This document shows positions 26,403-35,617 of a DNA stretch of 39,091 nucleotides, in pieces. Position numbers and translations under genes: made by a program. Under the pieces are notes generated by a model. The model did no database searches, was not told the DNA's origin, and saw only the letters and a program-made list of their open reading frames with translations. The DNA comes from an uncultured Clostridia bacterium (lineage in GTDB: Bacteria; Bacillota; Clostridia; Christensenellales; CALMFG01). Position 1 is the first letter of the stretch. Each line of letters begins with the position of its first letter. Location of the stretch: contig CALMFG010000003.1 of the NCBI GenBank assembly GCA_937863465.1, forward strand, positions 1 to 39,091. The letters are read 5' to 3'.

Positions 26403-27224
26403 TTACTTGATAAACGTTCCTTCGCGCAGCTCCCGAAACGCCTGCACCAGCTCGGCGTCGCTGTTCATCACAATCGGCCCCTGCCAGGCGATGGGTTCCT
26501 TCAGAGGAACCCCCTCGGCAAAGATGAAAGAAAGCGGCGTGTCTCCGGCCACAATCTCGCCCTGTCCCGCACCTAATGCATATCCGGTTTCGGGGGTCAG
26601 CGCGCTTCCGTTCAGTGCGCCTTCGCCTTCAAAAACAAAGATGAAACCCTGCTTTCCGGGCGCCCGCGTCAGATTGAAACGGCCGTCCGCGTTTACGGTG
26701 ATGTGCAGCATCACCACGCCGAGACTATCCTTATCAATCGGGCCTTTCACACCCGCGTAAACGCCGCTGATGACCCTGACCGTCGCGTCTCCTGCCGTCA
26801 CCGACGGCATCCCGCCCTGCCGGATATAGAGATACCCCGGCGGGTTCATCTTATCTTTGGCGGGCAGGTTCAGCCAGAACTGAAAGCCCTGCACCCCTTC
26901 GTCGCATTCGCCCAGCATTTCCTGATGGTAGATGCCGCCGCCCGCGCTCATCCACTGCAGCTCGCCGGCCGCGATGGCGCCTTTGTTCCCGATGCTGTCC
27001 TCATGCCGCGCATCGCCTTTTAATATGTAGGTGATGGTTTCAATGCCGCGATGCGGATGCCACGGGAATCCGGGCGTTTTGGTTTTTGGCGGCACAACCA
27101 GATAATCCAGAAGCAGAAACGGATCGAACTCCCGCGTTTCACCGTGGCTGAACACGCGCCGCACTAAAACCCCGGCGCCCTCCATCGTGGGTATGGCTCT
27201 ATACTCATTTAATATTTTAATCAT
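26403..27224 (-). CDS. Pirin family protein
   Basis: A 273-residue bicupin. The N-terminal cupin has the pirin signature FPWHPHRGIETITYILKG with metal-ligand His residues, then GGGIYHQEM supplying a further His and Glu. The C-terminal cupin is degenerate, as is usual. Pirins are cytoplasmic iron proteins; some have quercetinase activity and others are proposed regulators, and the sequence does not distinguish these. AAAGGAG sits 6-7 bases before the ATG. It follows mtnA by 76 bases in the same direction and may share its transcript. Confidence 0.93.
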   Translation of the reverse strand: MIKILNEYRAIPTMEGAGVLVRRVFSHGETREFDPFLLLDYLVVPPKTKTPGFPWHPHRGIETITYILKGDARHEDSIGNKGAIAAGELQWMSAGGGIYHQEMLGECDEGVQGFQFWLNLPAKDKMNPPGYLYIRQGGMPSVTAGDATVRVISGVYAGVKGPIDKDSLGVVMLHITVNADGRFNLTRAPGKQGFIFVFEGEGALNGSALTPETGYALGAGQGEIVAGDTPLSFIFAEGVPLKEPIAWQGPIVMNSDAELVQAFRELREGTFIK

Positions 27225-27300
27225 CTTCGTGCTCCTTTCGGCAACTCGTCCATCATTGACGTCCTTTCTTTACCCTATTCATAAACCCATCCGCCTCCAG

Positions 27301-28350
27301 CTAATCGACGCGCGCAGATTTCAGCCCCGCGCTGAATGGCGGATAAATAATTCCCTTTTCGGTCACAATCGCGGTGATGTTTTCGGCGGGCGTCACGTCA
27401 AACGCGGGATTATATACCTTCACGCCCTTTGGCGCCGTCCGTACGCCGAACCGTTCGGTGATTTCTTCGCCGTTCCGCTCCTCAATCGGAATCGCATTTC
27501 CGTCGGGACACTTAAGATCGATGGTGGGTGTGGGTGCCGCAATATACAGGGGGATGTTGAAGTGTTTAGCGAGGATGGAAACATTGTACGTGCCAATCTT
27601 GTTCGCTGTGTCGCCGTTGGCCGCCACCCGGTCGCACCCCACGATGACCGCGTCAATCTTTCCCTGCCGCATGACCACCGCCGCCATATTGTCGCAGATC
27701 AGCGTTACATCCACGCCCGCTTCCATCAGCTCAAAAGCCGTCAGCGTGGCGCCCTGCAGACGCGGTCGCGTTTCGTCGGCGTAGACGCGGATATGTATGC
27801 CCTTCTCTTTGGCCAGATAAAACGGTGAAAGCGCGGTGCCATATTTGGACGTGGCCAGCGCGCCCGCGTTGCAGTGGGTCAAAACCCCGTCGCCGTCCTT
27901 CAAGAGCGAAAGCAGGTTCTCGCCGATCTTTCGGTTTATCTTCTCATCTTCATGATGAATGTCGATTGCTTCCTGTTCCAGTGCCGCCACAATTTCGGGC
28001 AAAGGCAGGGCTTTCAGGCTTTTCGCCTTTTTCAGCATACGGTTAACCGCCCAGGGCAGATTCACCGCCGTCGGCCGCGACGAAACCAGATAGTCGCCCG
28101 ACCGGGTCAGGTCATCAAAGAACGCATCCAACGCGATCCCCGATGCCGCCCGGGCCGCAATGGCCATGCCGTACGCCGCCGCCACGCCGATGGCCGGCGC
28201 GCCGCGCACAATCATGGTCTGAATTGCATCATAAACGCCTTTGACCGTATCGATACGCACATATTCCACTGCCGTCGGCAGCTTGGTCTGGTCGATGAGA
28301 ACCAACGCCCCGCTGTCCCATTTCAGGGTAAAAATCCCGTTTTCTTTCAT
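27301..28350 (-). CDS. mtnA: S-methyl-5-thioribose-1-phosphate isomerase
   Basis: Converts 5-methylthioribose 1-phosphate to the ribulose 1-phosphate in methionine salvage, or acts on 5-deoxyribose 1-phosphate. Family motifs are [27 protein letters not shown] (catalytic Cys near 160), [19 protein letters not shown] and [18 protein letters not shown] (catalytic Asp near 240). At 349 residues the length is normal. The TTG at 28356 in the track is less likely than the ATG at 28350; neither has a strong ribosome site. It starts about 27 bases after the end of the frameshifted zinc-ribbon gene. No other salvage gene is in the window. Confidence 0.94.
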   Translation of the reverse strand: MKENGIFTLKWDSGALVLIDQTKLPTAVEYVRIDTVKGVYDAIQTMIVRGAPAIGVAAAYGMAIAARAASGIALDAFFDDLTRSGDYLVSSRPTAVNLPWAVNRMLKKAKSLKALPLPEIVAALEQEAIDIHHEDEKINRKIGENLLSLLKDGDGVLTHCNAGALATSKYGTALSPFYLAKEKGIHIRVYADETRPRLQGATLTAFELMEAGVDVTLICDNMAAVVMRQGKIDAVIVGCDRVAANGDTANKIGTYNVSILAKHFNIPLYIAAPTPTIDLKCPDGNAIPIEERNGEEITERFGVRTAPKGVKVYNPAFDVTPAENITAIVTEKGIIYPPFSAGLKSARVD

Positions 28351-28376
28351 ATTCAATATTTCGCTTTCATCATCGC

Positions 28377-29257
28377 TTAGCTGCGATGCAGCTTTTTGGC
28401 CACCAGACTCTTAAGCTCGGTACTGCGTTTAATCGCGGACAGCATCAGCACACTGGGGATCATCACCGCGCAGACGATGAGTGCCAGCCCAATTCAAATT
28501 CGCTCAGCAGAAAGTACCGCGTCACCAAATCGGCGACCACACTCATAATCGCCAGGTCGCTTAAAAGAACGGTCATTAAGCCCCAAACCCCGTTCTTGGA
28601 AGAGCGGATGGCAAAATAGGAGACCAGAGAGAGCGTCAGCACCGGAAAGCCGATCCAGGACGCGATTTTGATGGTGAGCGGCTGGGTGCCGATAAGCACC
28701 ACCACGCCCACCGCGATAATCAGCGCGGCAAAGATATAGTAGATGGTAATCGGCAGGAACTTGCGGATGCGGTCGGTCAGGAATATGCCGGATATAATTA
28801 CCCACAGCACCAGCAACGAAAAACTGGTGTACTGCGACCAGGATATCCGGCCGTCGATGATGATATTCAGCAGAATAAGATAGGCCAATACCGCCAGACA
28901 ATCGTAGCTGAACAGCCGGAAAAAGGTATTGCGTTTCCGAAAGAACGGATAGGCCACCCCGAACCAGACCAGCGTCAGCGAAGCCATGACGATCAGAGAC
29001 CAGCCGAACCCTTGCGGTGTTAAAAGGTCGATAAATATGGAGATAATCCCGTAGACCACGCATTGGATGGAAAGGATACTGCCGGTGATGATGCGGCGGA
29101 TTCTCTTCTTTTCGCTGACCGTATTGACGCGGTAATCCGGATAATCGGTGTTCTCGATGTCTTCCGATGCGATGGATGGCATCACTTCCGTTTTGCACAG
29201 CGGACATTTCTTATGATAAGCCGAAAGCTCAACTCCGCAGTTGACACAGTATGGCAT
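28377..29257 (-). pseudogene. Zinc-ribbon membrane protein (DUF6320-like) with a one-base frameshift near its 3' end
   Basis: The open frame 28463-29257 starts with a zinc-ribbon (YCVNCGVELSAYHKKCPLCKTEV) followed by about seven hydrophobic segments, then ends in an out-of-place polar tail (GWHSSSAR). Adding one G to the GG at 28484-28485 (minus-strand TGG to TGGG) restores frame and gives a last membrane helix and basic tail: GWALIVCAVMIPSVLMLSAIK, ending KKLHRS at 28377. The gene is therefore best read as a DUF6320-type protein carrying a deletion or a sequencing error. It is directly after the acyltransferase gene, whose stop overlaps its ribosome site (AAAGGAG). Function unknown; if the frameshift is real, only the final helix is lost. 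Confidence 0.75.
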
Positions 29258-29271
29258 AGCTTTTCTCTCCT

Positions 29272-30564
29272 TTATTCATTGCTTCGAATTTTGACATGAA
29301 CGCCCATCTTGACCAGCCGACGGAACACATGGCGCTCAATGTCGGTTTCTTTGGTGTTCCGCGAAAAGGTGATGTATACCTTCCCGTCGTATCCCGCCAT
29401 GCTGCAGGGGCATTTTTCGCTGTGGGACGGCGCCAAAATGAAATTGACATCGGTCACATGCGGCCTCAGCGCATCCTCCAGCTTCACCACGCCCAGGTTG
29501 GAGACCGTGCCCGAGTACTGCGTTTCGCCCTGCGTGTTGGCCACATACCGAATCACGAGATTCTTTAAGACCAGCGGCACATGCGTCAGCACGGGGTTGG
29601 CCGCCAGCTCACAGTTTTCAAAAATCATCGCCAGCAGGTATTCTTCGGACATCTGGTTTTTCATCCCGTCCTGTATGGCCGAGACAATATCCGCAAAGGA
29701 AGATACCTTTCGCGGGTCCACGGGCGCCACCATAAACAGCGAAAAGTTCCGAAGGGATTTGATGGGGTACATGTTCCGCATGTTGACCGGAATCTGCACC
29801 GAAACCGGCCGATGGTCATTTTTACTGCGGATGGTCTTGGCCTGCAGATGCATCATGGCTTCCATGTAAAGCGCCGCAATCAGCTGGGTGATGGTGGCGT
29901 CGTATTCCTTCGCCGCTTGTTTTAAGTCCTCGGTGCTGGCCACGCCGGTAATCACCTTGTTTTCGGCTGTTGAAAGCATCCGTGTTGGAATTTTAAAGGA
30001 TTTCAGCGCGTTAAACAGACTCCTGTCTTTATCGAGTCTGGGCTTTTCCTTTTGCGCCGCCACTTTAACAAAAGCGTCCTCGGTTTCCTCGGGGGCGGGC
30101 GCATCCAGATAGCAATATTCTGTTTTTTCGGTCTCAGGGATGATGCCGCGAATCTGCAGATAGCGGTGAGCCAGGGTTTTTAAAAAAGTCATCGCGCCGA
30201 ACCCGTCGGTCAGCACATGGAAGGTATCCATCGATATGGTTTTTTTAAAAAACTTGACCTTGTAGAGATATCCGTTGTTGAATTCGGGGTATATCCGCTC
30301 GCAGGGCGACGCGGTCTCGGGCCAGACCAGAAGTGGCTGCTTGTTGTGCTCCAGGTAGTGCCAGAAAAGCCCGCGTTTCATATGGACGTTGATGCTGGGA
30401 AAACGCGGCTTTAAATCGTTCAGCGCCCTTAGAAGATCCGCTTCATCCACTTCCTCATCCAACGTAATCGCCATCCGGTAGAGCGCCGGATTGGTGCGCG
30501 ATTCGATTGCCGGATATATCTTCGCTGATGTATCCAGGCTGTACCAGTCTGATTTTGTTTTCAA
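29272..30564 (-). CDS. Condensation-domain-like acyltransferase (alcohol acetyltransferase-type)
   Basis: A protein of about 430 residues of the chloramphenicol-acetyltransferase/condensation superfamily. The catalytic HxxxDG motif is present as FHVLTDGFGAMTFL (near 120), and the second-half landmark VQIPVNMRNMYP is typical of the alcohol acetyltransferase subgroup. No ATG exists near the 5' end. AGAGG is 7 bases before a TTG at 30564, so this TTG is chosen over the TTG at 30570. It is followed at once by the zinc-ribbon membrane protein, suggesting a two-protein acylation system at the membrane. The acyl donor and acceptor are unknown. Confidence 0.82.
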   Translation of the reverse strand: MKTKSDWYSLDTSAKIYPAIESRTNPALYRMAITLDEEVDEADLLRALNDLKPRFPSINVHMKRGLFWHYLEHNKQPLLVWPETASPCERIYPEFNNGYLYKVKFFKKTISMDTFHVLTDGFGAMTFLKTLAHRYLQIRGIIPETEKTEYCYLDAPAPEETEDAFVKVAAQKEKPRLDKDRSLFNALKSFKIPTRMLSTAENKVITGVASTEDLKQAAKEYDATITQLIAALYMEAMMHLQAKTIRSKNDHRPVSVQIPVNMRNMYPIKSLRNFSLFMVAPVDPRKVSSFADIVSAIQDGMKNQMSEEYLLAMIFENCELAANPVLTHVPLVLKNLVIRYVANTQGETQYSGTVSNLGVVKLEDALRPHVTDVNFILAPSHSEKCPCSMAGYDGKVYITFSRNTKETDIERHVFRRLVKMGVHVKIRSNE

Positions 30565-30600
30565 GTTCAAACCTCTATCATTGATGCGTGTCAGGTATTA

Positions 30601-31185
30601 CTACCTATTATATATGCCATAGTAAAACAGGCCTTTGCCGGCACGCCCTTTTTGGGCCGCCGAAAACCCCGCTTCTTCCAGCGCAGGGTCAAACGTCTTG
30701 TCAATCCGGCAGGATTGGGTGAGTGCGAACCAAACCGGTGCCAGCGCAGTCACCGCGCGTTTCAGTCCCTTTGCCTCGGGCAGGCCGTGATCGATATGGA
30801 TGAACCGGCCGCCGGGCTTTAACACCCGCCGAATCTCCTTCAGCGCCGCCGCCACATCCTCCACCGAGCAAAGCAGCAGGGTCTCCACCACCGTGTCAAA
30901 GCTTCCGTCCGCAAACGGAAGTTGGGTCACATCGGCTTCAATCAGTGTAAACTCCCCTTCTCCCGCCAGTGTTCTTAATATTCTGCCCGCAAATTTATCG
31001 GCCACCGTGATGGAGCGGCATACCCCGCGGTCGTAGTATTTCAGATTGACACCCGTTCCCGCGCCAATCTCCAGCACATCGCCCGTCGCGGCCGGAATCA
31101 GCCGCGCGCGCAGTCGGCGCAGTACCAGCTTTTCCAGCGGGAACATCAAACCATCATAGAAACTAAAATTCCGACGTTTTTTCAT
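30601..31185 (-). CDS. SAM-dependent methyltransferase, class I (UbiE-like)
   Basis: A 194-residue methyltransferase. Motif I is DVLEIGAGTGVNLKYY; the acidic end of beta-2 is in VADKF; motif II/post-I is FADGSFDTVVETLLLCSV; and motif III is LKPGGRFIHIDHG. The C-terminus (IDKTFDPALEEAGF) is typical of small UbiE/phospholipid-type methyltransferases. No ribosome site precedes the ATG; instead an extended -10 TATAAT ends 6 bases upstream, so transcription probably begins at the A of the ATG and the mRNA is leaderless. It is 36 bases before the acyltransferase gene and probably co-transcribed. The substrate is unknown. Confidence 0.9.
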   Translation of the reverse strand: MKKRRNFSFYDGLMFPLEKLVLRRLRARLIPAATGDVLEIGAGTGVNLKYYDRGVCRSITVADKFAGRILRTLAGEGEFTLIEADVTQLPFADGSFDTVVETLLLCSVEDVAAALKEIRRVLKPGGRFIHIDHGLPEAKGLKRAVTALAPVWFALTQSCRIDKTFDPALEEAGFSAAQKGRAGKGLFYYGIYNR

Positions 31186-31191
31186 CGGTAT

Positions 31192-31219
31192 ATTATATCA
31201 TTGTCTGGCGCGTAGCCAA
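31192..31219 (-). promoter_or_regulatory. Extended -10 promoter abutting the methyltransferase start
   Basis: TTGGCT, 16 bases, then TATAAT with a TG one base upstream (TGATATAAT) on the minus strand. A start seven bases after the -10 falls on the A of the methyltransferase ATG at 31185. Confidence 0.65.
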
Positions 31220-31252
31220 TCGGTTTTTTAAAGAGATTCTCATTTTGTTAAT

Positions 31253-31277
31253 AAAAAAGAGCACATCCACTGTGCCC
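31253..31277 (-). terminator. Intrinsic terminator after the PAS/GGDEF/winged-helix gene
   Basis: On the minus strand GGGCACA and TGTGCTC pair over 7 positions with a 5-base loop, followed by TTTTTT. It lies 15 bases after the stop codon of the regulator gene. Confidence 0.75.
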
Positions 31278-31291
31278 TATGTGTTCGTTTT

Positions 31292-33883
31292 TTAAGATTT
31301 TCCGTTCATCTCTTCCAATATCGACAGCGTGTTCTCCCCCCAGCTGTAGTTGGTGAGATAAGCGCCCGGGAAATGCCCGCGGTTCTTGGCGCTGGCTGAG
31401 ACGTAGTCGTAGTAATCGCAGTCAAACTTCTCGGGTATTACCCGCCGGAGGCCGTTGATGCTCTCCAGGATGTCCTCGATGCCGAACTCAGCCAGAATGG
31501 TTTTCAGCCGCATCGCCACCTTGCGGTAACGGGACATGGTCAGCTCGTTGGCCGGTTCGTCCTCCCAAAGAAAGCTGATGGCGTCGCTGGCCGAAAGGAA
31601 TCCGCCGCGGCGATCCACCATGAGAGCCAGCAGTTCCTTGGCTTTTACCACCTTAAAAGGAATGGCCTGCCCATCCACAAACACATCAAAGTAACCGAAC
31701 GTGCGGATATAAATCCGCTTCTGCCCGTCCGCCTTGGGTTTAATCACCGGCGTCGTGTTCTTCACAGGTTCTGCCGCGTCCATATCCGAAGCGAAGAAGG
31801 CAAACTGCTGGTTGCCCATCTTTTTGGCCACGCACAGCGCCTGATCCGCTTTTTCATACAGCTCGTCATAGTCGCTAGCGTCCGTCGGAAAGATGGAGAT
31901 GCCGATGGTGGCCGACAGCGTCACGTTTTCGCTGACCTTCTGGGTCAGCGCGCTGCAAAGGATGCGCATCTGTTCGCGGAGCACCGCTTCAGCGGGTATC
32001 TCGTAGATGCAGAGGGCAAACTTATCGCCGTCCAGACGCGCCGCACTTTCACTGCGGATAGCCTGCAGGGTAATCGCCACGCTTTTCAGCATCTTGTCCC
32101 CAAACGCATAGCCGTAGGCGTCGTTAATCTCTTTTAGACTGTTCATGTCGATCATCACAAACGCGCCGAGGCCTTTTTCGCCGCCGTCCAACGCCTTGCT
32201 GCGCAAAAGGTCGGTAAAATACTCGCGGAATGCCGCGCGGTTGAGTAGGCCGGTCAGCGGGTCGCGCTTGGCCTGATCCATCAGAATCAGCTGGGAGTTT
32301 TTCTTTTCATTGATGTCGATGATATAGATGAGCACATGCTGATACCCCAGCGTGCTCGGTACTGCATACATATAGGTGATGCCCATCCACCGATAACCTT
32401 CGTAGCCGCCAAACAGCGCGCGCGAACGATAATCGAAGCTGATTTTGCGCTTGGACGACGACAAATCCTGCATGATTTTTTTGACGTCGTCATATTCCTG
32501 CATCATCGCCTTGTCTTCGGGATGCGCCTGCCGAACCAGCTCTTCGATGAGCTGGTCCAATGTAATCTGTTCGTCAATCACCGCGGGCAGAATATCGCTG
32601 CCCGAAGCCACCCGCTTGCCGGTGTCCATGTCGAACTCCAGCGCCAGCATCGCACCGGCCGTAATCGACCGCCGGAAGGACGCTTCCTTATCCACCGAGG
32701 CCAGCAGCTTGGCTTCGTTTTCTTTTTCCTGCGAGATATCGTCCGCCCGACCGACCACATGGCAGACCCGGCTCTTTTCGTCCGTTACGCTGGTGTACCG
32801 TAAGCGCCACCACCGATACCCTTGCCCATGGAAATCGGCCATGATGTCCAGCGCGTTGCTGCTGTGCGAACTTCTGGCTTTGCTTAGCGCTTCGCCGACA
32901 ATCGCCGTGCTGTCCGGATGGATGCGTTTGTCCTCCGACAGGTTCTCCAAAAACCGCGCAATACGGATATTCTTCAGCACACCTTCATCGGTAAAGATAT
33001 TATAATCCAAGATGTCGGTATCCATGTTGTATTCAAAGGTCACCACCTGTTCGCTTTCGCTCAAAATGCGGTAGCGTTCTTCCTGCCAGCTGCGTTTTGT
33101 GTCTGCCTCGGCCAGCGTCGAGATGTCCTGCATGGTGATGTAACACTGCGGCGCTTGTTCTTTGCGGCTGGTCAGCGTTCCCTGCACATGCAGCCAAATC
33201 CACACGCCGTCTTTTCGTTTTACGCTGATCCGGGCTTCCATAGTTTCCCCCGCCATCAGCGAACCAAAAAAGTGCGACGGAATCTGACCCAGCGGGTCGT
33301 CATCCGCCTTGGTTTTAAAAAATATCGGCTTCTTCTGCTCAATGCGCGCGTCCATCTCCTCACTGGTGTAGCCGAAGATGGCGCAGGCGCGGTCGCTTAA
33401 ATATGTGGGTACAATCTGCTCGCCAATCTCGAAGATGCCGATGCCCAGCGAAATATTTTCGATGATGCCCTGAAGCATCTGGTTTTCCTGTTCCAACTGC
33501 TGGTTATAGCGAATCTCTTCGTCGAAGTCCAAAAGCGAAAGGATGGCTCTTTCTGTCTCTCCCGTTTCATCCAGAAAATATCGCGACGAAATACACGTCC
33601 AGCTGTATCCGCCGTCCGCTGTTTTCAGCCGCAGGGTGATTCCTTCGTTGGTCTGCCCTGCCGATGCTCTGACTAAAAAATCGTGAAGCATGGAAAAATC
33701 GTCGGGATGAACGCCGCTGAGCGCATCGAAGTTAAGAAAAAGTTCTGTGGCGTCTTCACGGCTCATCGCATAATGTGTAAAGGATTCCGAAGCGGTGAAT
33801 GCTCCGGTTCGAATGTCCCATTCCAGTACCGTTGCGCCGAATCTCTGATTGTTGTTTTCTAATGCCGCGCTGTCTTTTGACAT
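31292..33883 (-). CDS. Multi-PAS, degenerate GGDEF, C-terminal winged-helix regulator
   Basis: A protein of 863 residues with no membrane segment. About four PAS-like sensor units fill residues 1-530 (for example MLQGIIENISLGIGIFEIG and YGYTSEEM-type loops, seen as FGYTSEEMD). A GGDEF-type domain starts at DPLTGLLNRAAF (near 540), but its signature is RLDGDKF instead of GGDEF and the usual His of NDxxGH is Tyr, so cyclase activity is doubtful. The last 140 residues (from RIYIRTFGYFDVFV near 724) read as an OmpR/SARP-type winged helix. The ATG at 33883, behind GGGGGAAAG, is preferred to 33913. It appears to be a single-gene unit. It may sense a small molecule and bind DNA, perhaps through GTP or c-di-GMP. 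Confidence 0.85.
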   Translation of the reverse strand: MSKDSAALENNNQRFGATVLEWDIRTGAFTASESFTHYAMSREDATELFLNFDALSGVHPDDFSMLHDFLVRASAGQTNEGITLRLKTADGGYSWTCISSRYFLDETGETERAILSLLDFDEEIRYNQQLEQENQMLQGIIENISLGIGIFEIGEQIVPTYLSDRACAIFGYTSEEMDARIEQKKPIFFKTKADDDPLGQIPSHFFGSLMAGETMEARISVKRKDGVWIWLHVQGTLTSRKEQAPQCYITMQDISTLAEADTKRSWQEERYRILSESEQVVTFEYNMDTDILDYNIFTDEGVLKNIRIARFLENLSEDKRIHPDSTAIVGEALSKARSSHSSNALDIMADFHGQGYRWWRLRYTSVTDEKSRVCHVVGRADDISQEKENEAKLLASVDKEASFRRSITAGAMLALEFDMDTGKRVASGSDILPAVIDEQITLDQLIEELVRQAHPEDKAMMQEYDDVKKIMQDLSSSKRKISFDYRSRALFGGYEGYRWMGITYMYAVPSTLGYQHVLIYIIDINEKKNSQLILMDQAKRDPLTGLLNRAAFREYFTDLLRSKALDGGEKGLGAFVMIDMNSLKEINDAYGYAFGDKMLKSVAITLQAIRSESAARLDGDKFALCIYEIPAEAVLREQMRILCSALTQKVSENVTLSATIGISIFPTDASDYDELYEKADQALCVAKKMGNQQFAFFASDMDAAEPVKNTTPVIKPKADGQKRIYIRTFGYFDVFVDGQAIPFKVVKAKELLALMVDRRGGFLSASDAISFLWEDEPANELTMSRYRKVAMRLKTILAEFGIEDILESINGLRRVIPEKFDCDYYDYVSASAKNRGHFPGAYLTNYSWGENTLSILEEMNGKS

Positions 33884-34083
33884 CTTTCCCCCAGAAAGCC
33901 TGACGGTTCTCATCCGCCATATTCAAACGCTGACGCGCCCAAAAATCCAAACGGGTCATGACCAAAAAATCACTGTACTGCACATCACATAGTAATCTAA
34001 ACTTCTTATCAGTATATCATAATTCTTTTATTCAATCCACAATCCCGTCACGCGTCAGACAGATGCCCGAGGAAAGCCGCCCA

Positions 34084-34127
34084 AAAGAAAAACAGGAACC
34101 CTTTCGTCACACCTCAAGAGCCCCTGT
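34084..34127 (-). terminator. Probable intrinsic terminator after the sulfotransferase gene
   Basis: On the minus strand ACAGGGGCTC and GGGTTCCTGT pair over 10 positions with several G-U pairs and a 16-base loop, followed by TTTTCTTT. It starts 12 bases after the sulfotransferase stop codon. The loop is long, so confidence is moderate. Confidence 0.6.
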
Positions 34128-34138
34128 CATTGTCGTCT

Positions 34139-35536
34139 TTAGAAGAATTTATACCACAGTCTGCCAACCGCTTTTCTTAACCGATCCTTCGGCTTGGGCG
34201 CCTGGCTGGGCTGCGGCTGGTTGCCTGCGGCTTTGCCGATGCGCAGGTAATGCACCAGCGGGCACATATCATATTCGGTGGATTTTGGATAATCCAGCTT
34301 GTATTGCGCGGTATTAAATTTCTGGCTGGGATCCAGATTCATTTTATGCCCCATAACGAGGTAATGCAGTATGGTATCCGTCTCCTTGGGAAGCTGCGGA
34401 TTCGTCCGTAAGTAGAAGGCTTCGTCAAACAGTCCGCTTTTCTCGACCAGCTTCCAGTCGTCCATGAACAAGTCGGCGTATCGGTCGAATTCATCAAAGG
34501 CATCCAGCGCGCCGGCCACGCTGGCGATGAGATAGTCTTTGCTGACGCCGCCCATCTTGTCCATCATCGTCTTAAAGGCGAATGCGGCCACTTCTTTGAT
34601 GGTCTCGGCGTCCAGGTCATCATAGCTGATGATTTTTTCGGACGGCATGGGTTCGAGGTACAGCGGTTTACCGCCGTAAAACTTCTGCTCAATCTCCCTG
34701 TTGCCGTTTTTTACGTCTTTCAGCGCATCCATCTTTTCCTGATAGCTCATCACCTGAAAGTTCTCATCCCCTTTTCCAAGAGGGCGCTGACCCAGCGCTT
34801 TATTGATGTGCGTGCCCCGCCAGGTTCCAAAGGTTCCTTTTTCGTTTTTCAGCCGATAATCGCGCAGCGGGAGATAGCGGTTCAGCATCTCTTTGAAAAC
34901 GAGCGCCTGTCCATTTAGGCTGATATTGACCTCCTCCTCACTGTTGACAAATTCGGCGAACGCGGCTTCAGGAACTCCCAGCACGCGCAGAAAATCATAA
35001 TTGATATTTCCGCCGGAAAATTGTTTGCGTTCAAACGGGCGAATAATGATCGATTCTGCATGGATATGCTTCGAGATCATATTTAAAGTGCGATGGTAAT
35101 CCGACATATAATAGGGTTCTTCGTCTCGGTTATGGGTCAGCGGAAACCCTGCCGCAATCTGCCAGCGTTTATAGGATTCCAGCCACTTGTCCTGCCGGCG
35201 CAGATATACGATGAGTGTAACCTCGTCAAAATAATCTGCCAAAAATGCAAAAAAACCATCATCCAGACTGAACAGGTTTTCGTTGGAATACAGGATGGTG
35301 TCTCCGCCGCACCGCTCCACATCCGCGTCGAATATCCGGGCAAGGGCGGTCGGATCAAACCCTGGAAGTCCGGCCAGATAGATATCGCTGGCGTTCCCCA
35401 CCTGGTTCGAAAACGAACGCTCGGCATAGTAATAGCCATATTTTTTCAGCAGTGCGTCATTCTCCGCAAAGAAGCCCTGCAGTGCCGAAGTGCCGGTTTT
35501 TGGATATCCTATATGGAAAACAGCTTTTTTACTCAT
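34139..35536 (-). CDS. Sulfotransferase-like protein with capsule-type C-terminal repeats
   Basis: A 465-residue protein. The N-terminus has the PAPS-binding P-loop of sulfotransferases (HIGYPKTGTSALQGFF, near 8-23), and the 3'-phosphate motif is seen as LIVYLRRQDKWLESY (near 110). The C-terminal 110 residues carry two copies of a motif found at the ends of polysaccharide enzymes (FDEAFYLRTNPQL, HYLVMGHKMNLDPS, FNTAQYKLDYP, VHYLRIGKAAG). The ATG at 35536 is chosen because GGGAGAG is 8 bases upstream. It sits 81 bases after a flippase gene in the same direction. Likely adds sulfate to a surface polysaccharide; the acceptor is unknown. Confidence 0.82.
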   Translation of the reverse strand: MSKKAVFHIGYPKTGTSALQGFFAENDALLKKYGYYYAERSFSNQVGNASDIYLAGLPGFDPTALARIFDADVERCGGDTILYSNENLFSLDDGFFAFLADYFDEVTLIVYLRRQDKWLESYKRWQIAAGFPLTHNRDEEPYYMSDYHRTLNMISKHIHAESIIIRPFERKQFSGGNINYDFLRVLGVPEAAFAEFVNSEEEVNISLNGQALVFKEMLNRYLPLRDYRLKNEKGTFGTWRGTHINKALGQRPLGKGDENFQVMSYQEKMDALKDVKNGNREIEQKFYGGKPLYLEPMPSEKIISYDDLDAETIKEVAAFAFKTMMDKMGGVSKDYLIASVAGALDAFDEFDRYADLFMDDWKLVEKSGLFDEAFYLRTNPQLPKETDTILHYLVMGHKMNLDPSQKFNTAQYKLDYPKSTEYDMCPLVHYLRIGKAAGNQPQPSQAPKPKDRLRKAVGRLWYKFF

Positions 35537-35617
35537 GGTCACTCTCTCCCGTACGGCTTTTGTGCCGTTAAGCTTTTTTTATATTGTCCGAGACAACGGT
35601 ATCATCATTTGATTTCT

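Noticed and set aside
28494-29207. 237-residue minus-strand ORF overlapping the zinc-ribbon gene
   Set aside because: Alternate frame of the same DNA with Arg/His/Gly-rich composition; the other frame has the zinc-ribbon and membrane helices.
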